Source of the DNA: Oceanobacillus chungangensis
GTDB taxonomy: Bacteria > Bacillota > Bacilli > Bacillales > Amphibacillaceae
DNA: 64,000 bases
Assembly (NCBI RefSeq): GCF_003369565.1
Contig: NZ_PIOD01000021.1
Coordinates: forward strand, 1 to 64,000
Direction: 5' to 3'
Part shown: one piece after another, positions 36,069 to 45,280 of the stretch
Position numbering within the stretch: the first letter of the stretch is position 1
How the letters are laid out: each line of letters opens with the position of its first letter
Notes under the pieces: generated by a model
Seen by the model: only the letters and a program-made list of their open reading frames with translations
Databases searched by the model: none
What the model was told of the DNA's origin: nothing
Made by a program: the position numbers and the translations under genes

Positions 36069-36989
36069 ATGAAAATCAAATTAGCCTTATTATTTGGACT
36101 ACTTACTATTTCCATGATATTAACAGGCTGTGAGCCGTTGCTTGTATTCGATACGAAAGGTCCTCAAGCAGCAACTATTTCTAATGTTATTTGGATATCG
36201 ATTATTACAATGGCAGTAGTAGTAATTACTGTTATCGTACTTCTAATTAACATGCTAGTAAAATATCGCGCTTCAAAACAACCGGAAGATTATGAGCCAC
36301 CTCATATTGAAGGAAATCCTATTGTTGAAGGGATTATTGTTGGGATTCCAATACTAATTGTTGCATTCCTATCCTTTGTTTCCGTTATTTCAACATATCA
36401 AGTTGAAGCAGTACCTGAAGGATACGAGGATCAAGAACCGCTAGTAATTTATGCTTCTTCCTCTGACTGGAAATGGCATTTTGCATACCCAGAAGAAGAT
36501 ATTGAAACGGTCAACTACGTATTCATTCCAACACATCGCCCTGTAGAGTTTAGACTTTATTCACATAGCACAATCTCAAGCTTCTGGATTCCACAGCTTG
36601 CAGGCCAAAAGTATGCGATGGCGGATATGGTTAACAAATTAAATGTAGTAGCTGACGTACCTGCTGAAATGGTCGGTCGAAATTCGAACTTTAATGGAGC
36701 AGGTTTTGCCGAAAATACATTTAATGTAACTTCACTTGAACCTGAAGAGTTTGACTCATGGATAGAAGATATTCATGCAACAGCTGAACCAATTACAGAA
36801 GAAGAGTTTACTAAATTACTAGAACCAGGACACCTTGGGCAGATGACATTCACTGGTACTCATTTAGATTTCTTACCAGCTCCTGAAGGGGAAAATGGTG
36901 GGCATAATCACGGATCTTCTGAAACAGATCATGGGAATCATGAAGACCATGAAGATACTGACACTGAGTCAGAACATGACCAACACTAA
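36069..36989 (+). CDS. qoxA: Cytochrome aa3 quinol oxidase subunit II (QoxA)
   Basis: The 306-aa lipoprotein has lipobox LTGC (Cys21), two membrane helices (about 40-62 and 85-108), and a periplasmic cupredoxin-like domain (SSDWKWHFAYPEEDIETVNY, FWIPQLAGQKYAMADM). The CuA ligands of cytochrome c oxidases are absent, which is normal for quinol oxidases. The final 35 residues (from GENGGHNHG) are very rich in His, Asp and Glu, an extension that could bind metal. AAAGGGG precedes ATG 36069. It is the first gene of qoxABCD. Confidence 0.93.
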   Translation: MKIKLALLFGLLTISMILTGCEPLLVFDTKGPQAATISNVIWISIITMAVVVITVIVLLINMLVKYRASKQPEDYEPPHIEGNPIVEGIIVGIPILIVAFLSFVSVISTYQVEAVPEGYEDQEPLVIYASSSDWKWHFAYPEEDIETVNYVFIPTHRPVEFRLYSHSTISSFWIPQLAGQKYAMADMVNKLNVVADVPAEMVGRNSNFNGAGFAENTFNVTSLEPEEFDSWIEDIHATAEPITEEEFTKLLEPGHLGQMTFTGTHLDFLPAPEGENGGHNHGSSETDHGNHEDHEDTDTESEHDQH

Positions 36990-37047
36990 ATTATTATCAA
37001 ATACGCTACTTAGGACAACTAGTTTCTCGAAAGGAGATAAATAAAAC

Positions 37048-38994
37048 ATGGAATTTTTTGAAAGATTCGCCGTTCCCCATCCAAGTCCATTGATATATGC
37101 ATCTATGGTTGCCATTGGTCTTACCATACTTGCCATCATCCTTGGTATCACTTATTTTAAAAAATGGGGCTACTTGTGGAAAGAATGGTTAACAACTGTA
37201 GACCATAAACGAATCGGTATTATGTATATTATTTCTGCTTTACTTATGTTATTCCGCGGTGGTGCAGATGCAGTTATGATGCGTCTACAAACTTCTGTAC
37301 CTGATAATGGATTTTTAGATGCACAGCACTATAATGAGGTATTTACAACTCACGGAGTTGTCATGGTCCTCTTTATGGCGATGCCATTCATCATCGGTAT
37401 GATGAACTTAGTTGTACCATTGCAAATTGGTGCAAGGGATGTTGCTTTCCCAAGACTTAACGCACTAAGTTTTTGGTTATTCTTCGCAGGTGCGATGCTA
37501 TTTAACATTTCATTTGTAATTGGCGGGTCACCTGATGCTGGTTGGACGAATTATTATCCACTAGCGAGCAATGATTTCAGCACCTCTGTTGGTGTTAACT
37601 ACTACAACTGGGCACTGCAGATTTCCGGTCTTGGTACATTAATGACTGGTATTAACTTTATTGTAACGATTATAAAGATGCGAGCTCCAGGTATGAAGTT
37701 AATGAAAATGCCAATGTTTACTTGGTCTGCACTTATTACAAATGCAATCATCGTATTTGCTTTCCCAGTATTGACTATCGCCCTTTTAATGGGAACTTTA
37801 GATCGTCAATTTGGAACAGCCCTCTTTACGTCAACAGATGGCGGAATGGATATGCACTGGGCTAACTTATTCTGGGTTTGGGGACATCCTGAAGTTTATA
37901 TCTTAATTCTCCCTGCGTTTGGAATTTACAGTCAGATTATCTCAACATTCTCTGGTCGTAATCTATACGGATATAAATCAATGGTAGCATCAATGGTTAT
38001 TATCTCCCTAATGTCATTCTTAGTTTGGGCACACCATTTCTTTACAATGGGTCATGATGCATTTACAAATAGTATCTTCTCTGTTACAACAATGGCGATT
38101 GCTGTACCAACGGGAATTAAGATCTTTAACTGGCTGCTTACCATGTGGAAAGGAAAAATCAGGTTCACAGTACCAATGCTATATTCTGTAGCATTTATTC
38201 CATTATTTACAATCGGTGGGGTTACTGGTGTTATGCTCGGGGTTGCTAGTGCGGACTTCCAGTACCATAATACAATGTTCCTAGTTGCCCACTTCCATAA
38301 TGTTATTATTCCAGGTGTTGTATTCGCAATGCTTGCAGGATTAACTTACTGGTGGCCGAAAATGTTCGGTTTCATGCTGAATGAAAAAATCGGTAAATGG
38401 GCGTTCTGGTTTATTACTGTCGGGTTCTGTTTCTCATTCTTCCCAATGTATATTACTGGGTTAGATGGCCAAGCACGCCGTATGTACACTTATTCTGAGG
38501 CTACTGGATTCGGTCCATTAAATATGCTTTCATTCTTTGGAGCAGGTCTAATGGCTATCGGATTTGTCATTATTGTCTATAACGTGCTTTACAGTATTAA
38601 AAATTCACCAAGAAATATCGGTAATGATCCATGGGATGCACGCTCACTGGAATGGGCTACACAAAGTCCAGTTCAAAGCTATAACTTCCCTGTTACACCA
38701 GAAGTTGAATCAGCTGATGCACTTTGGGATCAGAAGAAAAAAGGATCTCAGATTTTTAAGGGCAAGGTTGAAAAAATCCACATGCCAAATAATAGTGGTT
38801 TGCCGATAATTATGTCTGGAATTATGTTTGTCTTTGCATTCTCATTTGTATTCTACATCTGGGCTGGAGTAATCATTTCAGCGATTGCTTTCTTTGCTTG
38901 CATGGTGTATCGCACATTTGAAAAAGATGACGGATATTATATTCCTGTAAGTGAAATTAATGAAACGGAAAATAAAAACGGAGGTGCAAACTAA
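37048..38994 (+). CDS. qoxB: Cytochrome aa3 quinol oxidase subunit I (QoxB)
   Basis: The 648-aa catalytic subunit has the haem-copper motifs: FTTHGVVMVLFMAMP (haem a ligand His), VWGHPEVYILILPAFG (CuB His and His-Tyr crosslink), WAHHFFTMG (CuB His pair) and VAHFHNVIIPG (haem ligands). It reduces O2 at the binuclear haem a3-CuB centre and pumps protons. The ATG follows AAAGGAGATAAATAAAAC. It overlaps qoxC by one base (TAATG). Confidence 0.95.
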   Translation: MEFFERFAVPHPSPLIYASMVAIGLTILAIILGITYFKKWGYLWKEWLTTVDHKRIGIMYIISALLMLFRGGADAVMMRLQTSVPDNGFLDAQHYNEVFTTHGVVMVLFMAMPFIIGMMNLVVPLQIGARDVAFPRLNALSFWLFFAGAMLFNISFVIGGSPDAGWTNYYPLASNDFSTSVGVNYYNWALQISGLGTLMTGINFIVTIIKMRAPGMKLMKMPMFTWSALITNAIIVFAFPVLTIALLMGTLDRQFGTALFTSTDGGMDMHWANLFWVWGHPEVYILILPAFGIYSQIISTFSGRNLYGYKSMVASMVIISLMSFLVWAHHFFTMGHDAFTNSIFSVTTMAIAVPTGIKIFNWLLTMWKGKIRFTVPMLYSVAFIPLFTIGGVTGVMLGVASADFQYHNTMFLVAHFHNVIIPGVVFAMLAGLTYWWPKMFGFMLNEKIGKWAFWFITVGFCFSFFPMYITGLDGQARRMYTYSEATGFGPLNMLSFFGAGLMAIGFVIIVYNVLYSIKNSPRNIGNDPWDARSLEWATQSPVQSYNFPVTPEVESADALWDQKKKGSQIFKGKVEKIHMPNNSGLPIIMSGIMFVFAFSFVFYIWAGVIISAIAFFACMVYRTFEKDDGYYIPVSEINETENKNGGAN

Positions 38995-39590
38995 TGAAAA
39001 TCGATAACACGCAGCCTCTTGAATATAGTACTGAACAAAATGAAATGAATATTCTTGGTTTCTGGATTTTCCTTGGTGCGGAAATTATGCTTTTCGCTAC
39101 CCTCTTCACTACCTATTTCATCTATGCGGATCGTACAGGTAGTGGTCCAACAGGTGCAGATATTTTTGAAATCACACCTGTGTTAATTGAAACATTCTTA
39201 CTTTTAACTAGTAGTTTTACTATTGGTCTTGCAGTTAACGCGATGCGCTTGCAACGTAAAAACGCTACAATTGCATTCCTGGCAGTTACGCTATTGCTAG
39301 GTGCAGCGTTCCTAAGTGTTGAGATTTATGAATTCATGCATTACTATCATGTTGGTGCTGGATTGCAAGTAAGTGCCTTTACCGGTATGCTACTTACAAC
39401 ACTTGGGACTCATGGTGCCCACGTTACATTTGGCTTATTCTGGGGATTATTCATCTTAATGCAAATCAAGAAGGATGGCTTTAATCCGAGAACAGCTAAT
39501 AAAACATTTATTTTCTCATTGTATTGGCATTTCCTAGATGTAATGTGGATCTTCATCTTCAGTTTCATCTACTTGAAAGGAATGATGTAA
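38994..39590 (+). CDS. qoxC: Cytochrome aa3 quinol oxidase subunit III (QoxC)
   Basis: The 198-aa protein has five membrane helices, starting with NILGFWIFLGAEIMLFATLF and including the conserved Glu/His pieces VEIYEFMHYYHVG and TLGTHGAHVTFGLFWG and the final YWHFLDVMWIFIFSFIYL. It is the structural subunit III that stabilises subunit I. Start ATG 38994 overlaps the qoxB stop; the stop is two bases before qoxD. Confidence 0.94.
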   Translation: MKIDNTQPLEYSTEQNEMNILGFWIFLGAEIMLFATLFTTYFIYADRTGSGPTGADIFEITPVLIETFLLLTSSFTIGLAVNAMRLQRKNATIAFLAVTLLLGAAFLSVEIYEFMHYYHVGAGLQVSAFTGMLLTTLGTHGAHVTFGLFWGLFILMQIKKDGFNPRTANKTFIFSLYWHFLDVMWIFIFSFIYLKGMM

Positions 39591-39591
39591 T

Positions 39592-39876
39592 ATGAAGGAA
39601 CTATTTCCAGCTAAACAAGTCAATGGGTTTGTCTTCTCGTTGTTACTTACAGTCGTTGCACTTAGTGTTTACTTCATGGATATGTCCTTTGAATTAGGAA
39701 TGACAATTTTGCTAATAACAGCATTTATTCAAGCAGGTGTTCAACTGATCATCTTTATGCATGCTGGTGAAAGTAAAGATAAAAGTACCATTTACACAAG
39801 TTTATTCTACTCAATATTTATTGCATTAGTTACGATCTTTGGTAGCTTGCTCGCAATGGTATGGGGATATATGTAA
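39592..39876 (+). CDS. qoxD: Cytochrome aa3 quinol oxidase subunit IV (QoxD)
   Basis: The 94-aa protein has three membrane helices (VNGFVFSLLLTVVALSVYFM; ELGMTILLITAFIQAGVQLI; SLFYSIFIALVTIFGSLLAM), as in QoxD/CyoD. It helps assembly of the oxidase. It closes the operon and is followed by a strong terminator. Confidence 0.92.
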   Translation: MKELFPAKQVNGFVFSLLLTVVALSVYFMDMSFELGMTILLITAFIQAGVQLIIFMHAGESKDKSTIYTSLFYSIFIALVTIFGSLLAMVWGYM

Positions 39877-39886
39877 ATAATAAATC

Positions 39887-39919
39887 AACGAGGGCGTCGT
39901 ATTGACGCCCTCGTTTTTC
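39887..39919 (+). terminator. Terminator of the qox operon
   Basis: AACGAGGGCGTC (39887-39898) pairs with GACGCCCTCGTT (39904-39915), then TTTCTG. Confidence 0.92.
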
Positions 39920-39937
39920 TGTTCATATGTTTTATCA

Positions 39938-40165
39938 TTAAGAAAGTTTTCTTTGTTTGTTCTTCTCAATCATCTCTTCAGTAGCGACTAGAAATACGCC
40001 CATGATAAAGATAAATGCGGCACCCATTACTGCTCCAGCACCAATGCCGGCAACATTTTGGTAACCGTTTACAAAATATCCATACATAAAGAGCGCAGTA
40101 CCTATGATGATTAATATTCCACAAATAAAAGATGTGACTTTTAATATTTGATTATGTGCATTCAT
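39938..40165 (-). CDS. Small two-helix membrane protein
   Basis: The 75-aa protein has two membrane helices (VTSFICGILIIIGTALFMYGYF; IGAGAVMGAAFIFIMGVFLV) and a charged C-terminus (EEMIEKNKQRKLS). AAAGGAGCTG lies seven bases before ATG 40165, so I prefer this to an upstream GTG at 40204. No family is recognised. It converges on the qox terminator. Confidence 0.7.
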   Translation of the reverse strand: MNAHNQILKVTSFICGILIIIGTALFMYGYFVNGYQNVAGIGAGAVMGAAFIFIMGVFLVATEEMIEKNKQRKLS

Positions 40166-40757
40166 ATTTAACAGCTCCTTTAATCTATTATCTTCCCTGT
40201 TCACAATTTTGTCAAACTATTTATGAACATTTTTCGAATATTTGTTTTTAACGTTGACAAAACGACTCGCTTCTAATTGTTTTATGTACGGCTCTATTGT
40301 AAGCCTATGTAAATCTAGATACTCTTGATCTTCTGGCTAACAAAAGTCAATCCATTTCATTTTTATAATGACTGCCCCTCTCCCCAGCTCCAGCTAATGT
40401 CAGTTCGTTACAATCAAGCACATAGGTAAGATTCTAAGTATCATTTTCATCCCCTATAAATTATCTTTGTTCTGGAATAGACTGTTTCATTGTCAAATAT
40501 CCCGTAGCAATGGAAATGACTTACGTAGAAATAGTAGCTATAGGTAATGTTCTTGATATACGTATACATTTGCAACATCCTCTTTTTGGGGAGAGCCCCT
40601 ATTTATTCATATTTACTCTTATTTTTAGATATGTAACATATTAAAATGGTAAAATTTCCCCAATATATTGTTGATACATATAAAGATTTCGAATATAGTT
40701 ATAGGAGTGTCAGTCTAAAATCATAGCTAATTTATTTTTGAATATTTTCCACTTTTT
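40166..40757. other. Long gap with a possible decayed gene on the minus strand
   Basis: No intact gene is present. On the minus strand a stretch near 40225-40370 reads MKWIDFC, a stop, then PEDQEYLDLHRLTIEPYIKQ and LEASRF, which looks like former coding sequence. Flanking frames are broken by many stops. The protein family could not be recognised. Confidence 0.35.
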
Positions 40758-40783
40758 TGAAACCTAATTGCATTTCATTCGTA
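40758..40783 (+). promoter_or_regulatory. Sigma-W promoter of the nfeD-floT operon
   Basis: TGAAAC (40758-40763), 16 bp, CGTA (40780-40783), identical in geometry to the pspA promoter at 19436. It ends 41 bp before the nfeD start. Known biology: yuaF-floT(yuaG)-yuaI belongs to the sigma-W regulon in B. subtilis. Confidence 0.9.
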
Positions 40784-40824
40784 TTAAGACTAGTAGCTCA
40801 AATACATATAGAGGAGTGATTTCC

Positions 40825-41370
40825 ATGGTTCTTTTTGGTACTCCAATCGAGACAATTTATCTCACTACTCTTATAGTCGCAGGAATTCTAACCATTCTTT
40901 TCCTTTTATTTGGAGATATATTAGAAGGTATTGGTGAGATGCTCGGAATTTTTAATCCTGTATTAATTTTAGCATTTCTCACATTCACCTCTGCTTCTGG
41001 CTATATCCTTGAAAGCCTCACAACACTTAATAGCATATTAATATTAATCATTTCTATATTAACTGGACTACTATTAGTCACCCTTCTAAACATCTTCATT
41101 CTTATACCGATGTCCTCAGCCGAGGAATCTCTTAGTTATACAGAGGAGTCTTTAAAAGGTCGTGTTGGAAAAGTAATTATACCAATTCCTGAAAATGGTT
41201 TTGGCGAGGTTGTTATTGATAGCAAGAGCGGTCGTATTTCAAAGCCTGCTGCATGCTATGAAAATAAGATAATTCAAGAAGGACAGCAAGTACTTATTAT
41301 TAATGTGGAAAAAGGCGTCTTGTATGTAGAAACATACGAAAATAATTTAGACATCCATCAGTTAAGTTAA
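40825..41370 (+). CDS. NfeD-family membrane protein (YuaF-like)
   Basis: The 181-aa protein has an N-terminal membrane segment and a hydrophobic middle (about 12-30, 45-62, 75-100), then an OB-fold NfeD domain (SLKGRVGKVIIPIPENGFGEVVID and IIQEGQQVLIINVEKGVLYVE). NfeD1 proteins pair with flotillins. ATG 40825, eight to ten bases after GAGGAGTG, is chosen over an ORF opening at 40768, which would overlap the sigma-W -10 region. It is followed by floT after 48 bp. Confidence 0.88.
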   Translation: MVLFGTPIETIYLTTLIVAGILTILFLLFGDILEGIGEMLGIFNPVLILAFLTFTSASGYILESLTTLNSILILIISILTGLLLVTLLNIFILIPMSSAEESLSYTEESLKGRVGKVIIPIPENGFGEVVIDSKSGRISKPAACYENKIIQEGQQVLIINVEKGVLYVETYENNLDIHQLS

Positions 41371-41418
41371 TCATACCTTTATTAGGTATTATTATAATTA
41401 AATAAAAGGGGGAAAATC

Positions 41419-42957
41419 ATGTTCGAAGATATTTCAGCATTAGTTTGGATTGCTATCGCAATCGTCGTATTTATCGTAATAGCACTTATCGCAGTATTCG
41501 TAACAAAATATCGTACAGCAGGACCAGATGAAGCCTTAATTGTTACCGGCAGTTATCTAGGCAGCAAAAATGTCCATGTCGATGAATCAGGGAATAAAAT
41601 TAAGATTATTCGAGGTGGTGGTACGTTCGTCCTACCTGTTTTCCAACAAGCGGAACCACTTAGTTTACTATCTAGTAAACTTGAAGTCTCCACTCCAGAG
41701 GTTTATACGGAACAAGGTGTTCCAGTTATGGCTGACGGAACAGCAATTATTAAAATAGGTGGATCAATTAGTGAAATCGCAACAGCGGCAGAACAATTCC
41801 TTGGAAAATCGAGAGATGATCGAGAAAACGAAGCGAAAGAAGTACTAGAAGGTCATCTAAGATCAATCCTTGGCTCAATGACAGTTGAGGAAATTTATAA
41901 AAACCGTGATAAATTTTCCCAGGAAGTGCAACGGGTTGCTTCTCAAGATCTAGCGAAAATGGGATTAGTTATCGTATCCTTTACGATTAAAGAAGTAAAA
42001 GACAAAAATGGCTATCTTGATTCATTAGGTAAACCTCGAATTGCGCAAGTAAAACGTGATGCAGATATTGCAACAGCTGAAGCAGATAAAGAAACTAGAA
42101 TTAAACGTGCTGAAGCTGCAAAAGAAGCACAGAAAGCCGAGCTAGAAAGATCGACAGAAATTGCCGAGGCGGAGAAAGAGAATCAATTAAAGACTGCAGA
42201 ATATCGTCGCGAGCAAGATATTGCTAAAGCACGAGCCGACCAAGCATATGACTTTGAAACAGCTCGTGCGAAGCAACAAGTTACCGAGCAACAAATGCAA
42301 ATTAAAATTATTGAGCGTCAAAAACAAATTGAACTAGAAGAAAAAGAAATTCTTCGCCGGGAGAAGCAATATGATTCAGAAGTTAAGAAGAAAGCTGACG
42401 CGGACCGTTATTCCGTGGAACAAGCAGCAATAGCGGATAAAGCGAAACAAATCGCAGCAGCAGATGCTAACCAATATCGCATTGAATCTCAAGCAAAAGC
42501 AGAAGCTGAACGAGTTCGCGTGGATGGTCTTGCAAAAGCAGATGCAGAACGTGCACAAGGGGAAGCAGAAGCAGAAATTATCCGTCTAAAGGGTATCGCA
42601 GAAGCGGAAGCGAAGCAAAAAATCGCAGAAGCATTCGAACAGTTTGGTCAAGCCGCTGTGCTTGATATGGTAATGAAGATGCTTCCTGAATATGCGAAGG
42701 AAGTTGCAAGCCCACTTGCTAATATCGATAAGATTACAGTTGTTGATACGGGAAGTAGTGGTACAGATGGTGGCGCAAATAAAGTTACAGGTTACGCTAC
42801 AAATCTAATGTCAACATTACAAGAAACACTAAAAGCATCCTCTGGTATTGACGTGAAAGATTTACTAGAGAATTTAGTAGGAAAAAATAACGTCACAGAA
42901 GATCTAGATCTTGGAAGAATTCGATATGAGGCGGAGAAAGCCGAAACCAAGAATTAA
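41419..42957 (+). CDS. floT: Flotillin FloT
   Basis: The 512-aa protein has an N-terminal membrane hairpin (LVWIAIAIVVFIVIALIAVFV), an SPFH domain (about 30-200) and a long coiled coil with EA repeats (EAEKENQLKTAEYRREQ; KAEAERVRVDGLAKADAERA). FloT organises fluid membrane microdomains and influences secretion, wall synthesis and membrane stress. Its expression from the upstream sigma-W promoter fits. The length matches B. subtilis FloT/YuaG. Confidence 0.93.
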   Translation: MFEDISALVWIAIAIVVFIVIALIAVFVTKYRTAGPDEALIVTGSYLGSKNVHVDESGNKIKIIRGGGTFVLPVFQQAEPLSLLSSKLEVSTPEVYTEQGVPVMADGTAIIKIGGSISEIATAAEQFLGKSRDDRENEAKEVLEGHLRSILGSMTVEEIYKNRDKFSQEVQRVASQDLAKMGLVIVSFTIKEVKDKNGYLDSLGKPRIAQVKRDADIATAEADKETRIKRAEAAKEAQKAELERSTEIAEAEKENQLKTAEYRREQDIAKARADQAYDFETARAKQQVTEQQMQIKIIERQKQIELEEKEILRREKQYDSEVKKKADADRYSVEQAAIADKAKQIAAADANQYRIESQAKAEAERVRVDGLAKADAERAQGEAEAEIIRLKGIAEAEAKQKIAEAFEQFGQAAVLDMVMKMLPEYAKEVASPLANIDKITVVDTGSSGTDGGANKVTGYATNLMSTLQETLKASSGIDVKDLLENLVGKNNVTEDLDLGRIRYEAEKAETKN

Positions 42958-42974
42958 TTTAGAAAGCCTTTATG

Positions 42975-43020
42975 AAATCCTAGCAGGGATCAATTAAAAG
43001 AACCTTGCTAGGATTTTTTT
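42975..43020 (+). terminator. Terminator of nfeD-floT
   Basis: AAATCCTAGCAGGG pairs with CCTTGCTAGGATTT (about 42975-43015), followed by TTTTT. Confidence 0.88.
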
Positions 43021-43059
43021 CTTTCAGTATATTGATACGTGATGATGTTTTATAATTCC

Positions 43060-43764
43060 TTACTCTTTTTGGTTATCATCACGCTTATCGATATAAAGTG
43101 AACCATCTTGTTGCAATTCTACATAAAATATATCTTCTAGATTAAATCCCGATAATATTAATTGTTTATCAAGCCATTCTTCTGTTATCCCTGCTTCTCT
43201 TAGATTCTTTTCTACAACTTTTCCATCAACTATTAGCTCCATAGGTATATACTTTGGTTTAAAAGTAAATACATGTAGATCCTTCTTTGTTAGCGGCAGG
43301 TAATCTTGCTTTAACAAAATACTTAACTTCCCATTTGGTTCAAATACTGCATGGTAAACCTCAGTTGTCGAAAATACATCCTTCTCTCTAAGCAGCATAC
43401 TGAGATCGTCCATGTTGAGATGTAACTTCTTAAGCTCCCTTTCAAGAATTTTCCCCTCTTTAATAATTATTACAGGTTCCCCATCCGTAATTACCCTAAC
43501 TTTAGAAAACTTCAACCCAAAATAACTAATAAGTATCGTAAGAAGAGACCACCAAATGATACTCGTTAGACCATTTAGCATTGTAGTATGAGACTTACCA
43601 GCAATTTCACCTGCTATCGACCCAATCGTTATTCCCGTTATGTAATGGAAAAACGTTAATTGACTCAATTGTTTTCTTCCTAATATACGAGCCATAATTA
43701 AGAGAACAAGAAAAACAACGGTTGTACGAAAAATCATTTCTAAGAATTCAAAATTAGGTAGCAT
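43060..43764 (-). CDS. DUF421 (YetF-like) membrane protein 1
   Basis: The 234-aa protein has three N-terminal membrane helices followed by paired cytoplasmic alpha/beta domains. Family signatures are RILGRKQLSQLTFFHYITGITIGSIAGE and ITDGEPVIIIKEGKIL. YetF/DUF421 proteins are spore or vegetative membrane proteins of uncertain role. It is 94 bp from a longer paralogue on the same strand (pairwise identity looks moderate), so the two are a tandem duplication. Confidence 0.85.
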   Translation of the reverse strand: MLPNFEFLEMIFRTTVVFLVLLIMARILGRKQLSQLTFFHYITGITIGSIAGEIAGKSHTTMLNGLTSIIWWSLLTILISYFGLKFSKVRVITDGEPVIIIKEGKILERELKKLHLNMDDLSMLLREKDVFSTTEVYHAVFEPNGKLSILLKQDYLPLTKKDLHVFTFKPKYIPMELIVDGKVVEKNLREAGITEEWLDKQLILSGFNLEDIFYVELQQDGSLYIDKRDDNQKE

Positions 43765-43858
43765 ACTTTTTCCTTTTGTATGATTATTTTAGTTAAACTT
43801 TTTCGATTATAAAAACTAATTACACATTAAGGTAAACACAACTCAAATAAAGTAAAAA

Positions 43859-44719
43859 TCATTTCAAATATGGCAAGACCCTATCAATGACTTCCTGAAG
43901 CCTAGCTGCTTGCTCTGCGTACATTCTCTTCGCCTTCAAATTATCCGTTTCTAATGAGAATATTTCTAGATCCGCTTGTAACTTTTTTAAATCTGCTGCA
44001 AGCAATGGACGTTGTTCAGCAACAGATCGTTTTGACCTCTCGTTATAAAGGTCGACATACAATTCCCCTTTTGAATCAATTTGCGCCAAAAATACTTCCT
44101 GGATAGCTGAAGCGCCTTGTTTTTCAATTTCACCTACGAGCCATTCTTCAGTGTATCCCAATATTGAAAGATTTTCTGTTAATATCTTACCATCCGTAAT
44201 AAGAACCGTTGGACTATGTTCTTGCTCAAGTTTAAGTCCAATTGCACTAGGGGTAATGGGCTGCTGATCTGTTTTCTTCATTACACTTAGCTGTCCGTTA
44301 GTTTCCAATACCGCTATCTCAACATCTGACACTTTAAATACTCCTTCGGCCCGTAATAAGAGTAGTAACTCATCTATCGTTAGTTGATTCTTCTTCATGC
44401 TCTTCTCTAACACTTCACCATTTTTAATAATGATTGCTGGCTTTCCATCAGTTATTCGTGAAAAGATTCTCGATTTTATCCCCACATATGATAAAACAAC
44501 CGGAAAAAGCCCCCAAATAATCAAGGAAACCAGCCCATTTGTAATCTTAATATTTTGATCAACGGACATACTTGCGGCAATCGAGCCGATTGTAATACCA
44601 ACGCAGTAATCAAAGAATGTTAGTTGAGAAATTTGCTTCTTCCCCATAATTCTAGCCATGATTAGAAGCAATAGAAAAGAAGCTATTGAACGGATCAAAA
44701 TTAATACATACTCTGGCAC
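43859..44719 (-). CDS. DUF421 (YetF-like) membrane protein 2 with extended C-terminus
   Basis: The 286-aa protein shares the DUF421 layout (RIMGKKQISQLTFFDYCVGITIGSIAAS; ITDGKPAIIIKNGEVLEK) and adds a C-terminal charged helix of about 60 residues (LLAADLKKLQADLEIFSLET onward). GGAGTG lies six bases before GTG 44719, so I prefer this start to TTG 44740. It is divergent from a DUF4363 lipoprotein gene, a pairing seen repeatedly in sporeformers. Confidence 0.85.
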   Translation of the reverse strand: MPEYVLILIRSIASFLLLLIMARIMGKKQISQLTFFDYCVGITIGSIAASMSVDQNIKITNGLVSLIIWGLFPVVLSYVGIKSRIFSRITDGKPAIIIKNGEVLEKSMKKNQLTIDELLLLLRAEGVFKVSDVEIAVLETNGQLSVMKKTDQQPITPSAIGLKLEQEHSPTVLITDGKILTENLSILGYTEEWLVGEIEKQGASAIQEVFLAQIDSKGELYVDLYNERSKRSVAEQRPLLAADLKKLQADLEIFSLETDNLKAKRMYAEQAARLQEVIDRVLPYLK

Positions 44720-44815
44720 GATTATCACTCCAATGTCCAATATTATGAAAGCATTTCTTATTATTGGACAATCTAATGATAACCATGCAAATTATTAGGA
44801 GGTTGTAATATTACG

Positions 44816-45157
44816 ATGAAAAAAGGAATGCTTGCATTGATTAGCTTCATCATACTATCAGCTTGTTCCAGTCTAGTTGGCGGGGACTATTTTTTGGAAA
44901 AAATAACTTCAATCGATCAACACTTCTCACAACAAGAAACAGATTGGAAAAAAATAAAAGAGGAATGCTATGAACTAAAAAGGTTATATGGCAAAAATGA
45001 GTGGAAATTACAATTATTAGGAGATGAAGGTGAATATGAAGATTTAAAAAATAGTATTGCAAAACTTATTACAGCTATTGAAGAAAAGGATCGAACTCAA
45101 GCTAGGATTGAGCTATCTACAGTAAAATCCTTTATTAAGGATATTTACTCTTTATAA
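44816..45157 (+). CDS. DUF4363 lipoprotein
   Basis: The 113-aa protein has a lipoprotein signal (MKKGMLALISFIILSAC, lipobox LSAC17) and a helical DUF4363 body (FLEKITSIDQHFSQQETDWKKI; LITAIEEKDRTQARIELSTVK). AGGAGGT lies twelve bases before ATG 44816. It is divergent from the DUF421 gene with a 96-bp shared control region, which suggests the products act together at the membrane. Confidence 0.8.
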   Translation: MKKGMLALISFIILSACSSLVGGDYFLEKITSIDQHFSQQETDWKKIKEECYELKRLYGKNEWKLQLLGDEGEYEDLKNSIAKLITAIEEKDRTQARIELSTVKSFIKDIYSL

Positions 45158-45280
45158 AGACTGATTATCACCAGGCCTTTAAGTCAATCCTTGGTTTCAC
45201 TTATACAGCGTGAAAGTTCTATTATCTATAATTAGGGACACGGAATTCATTAGATGTCCCTCCTCTCTTCCCCTTCTTCT

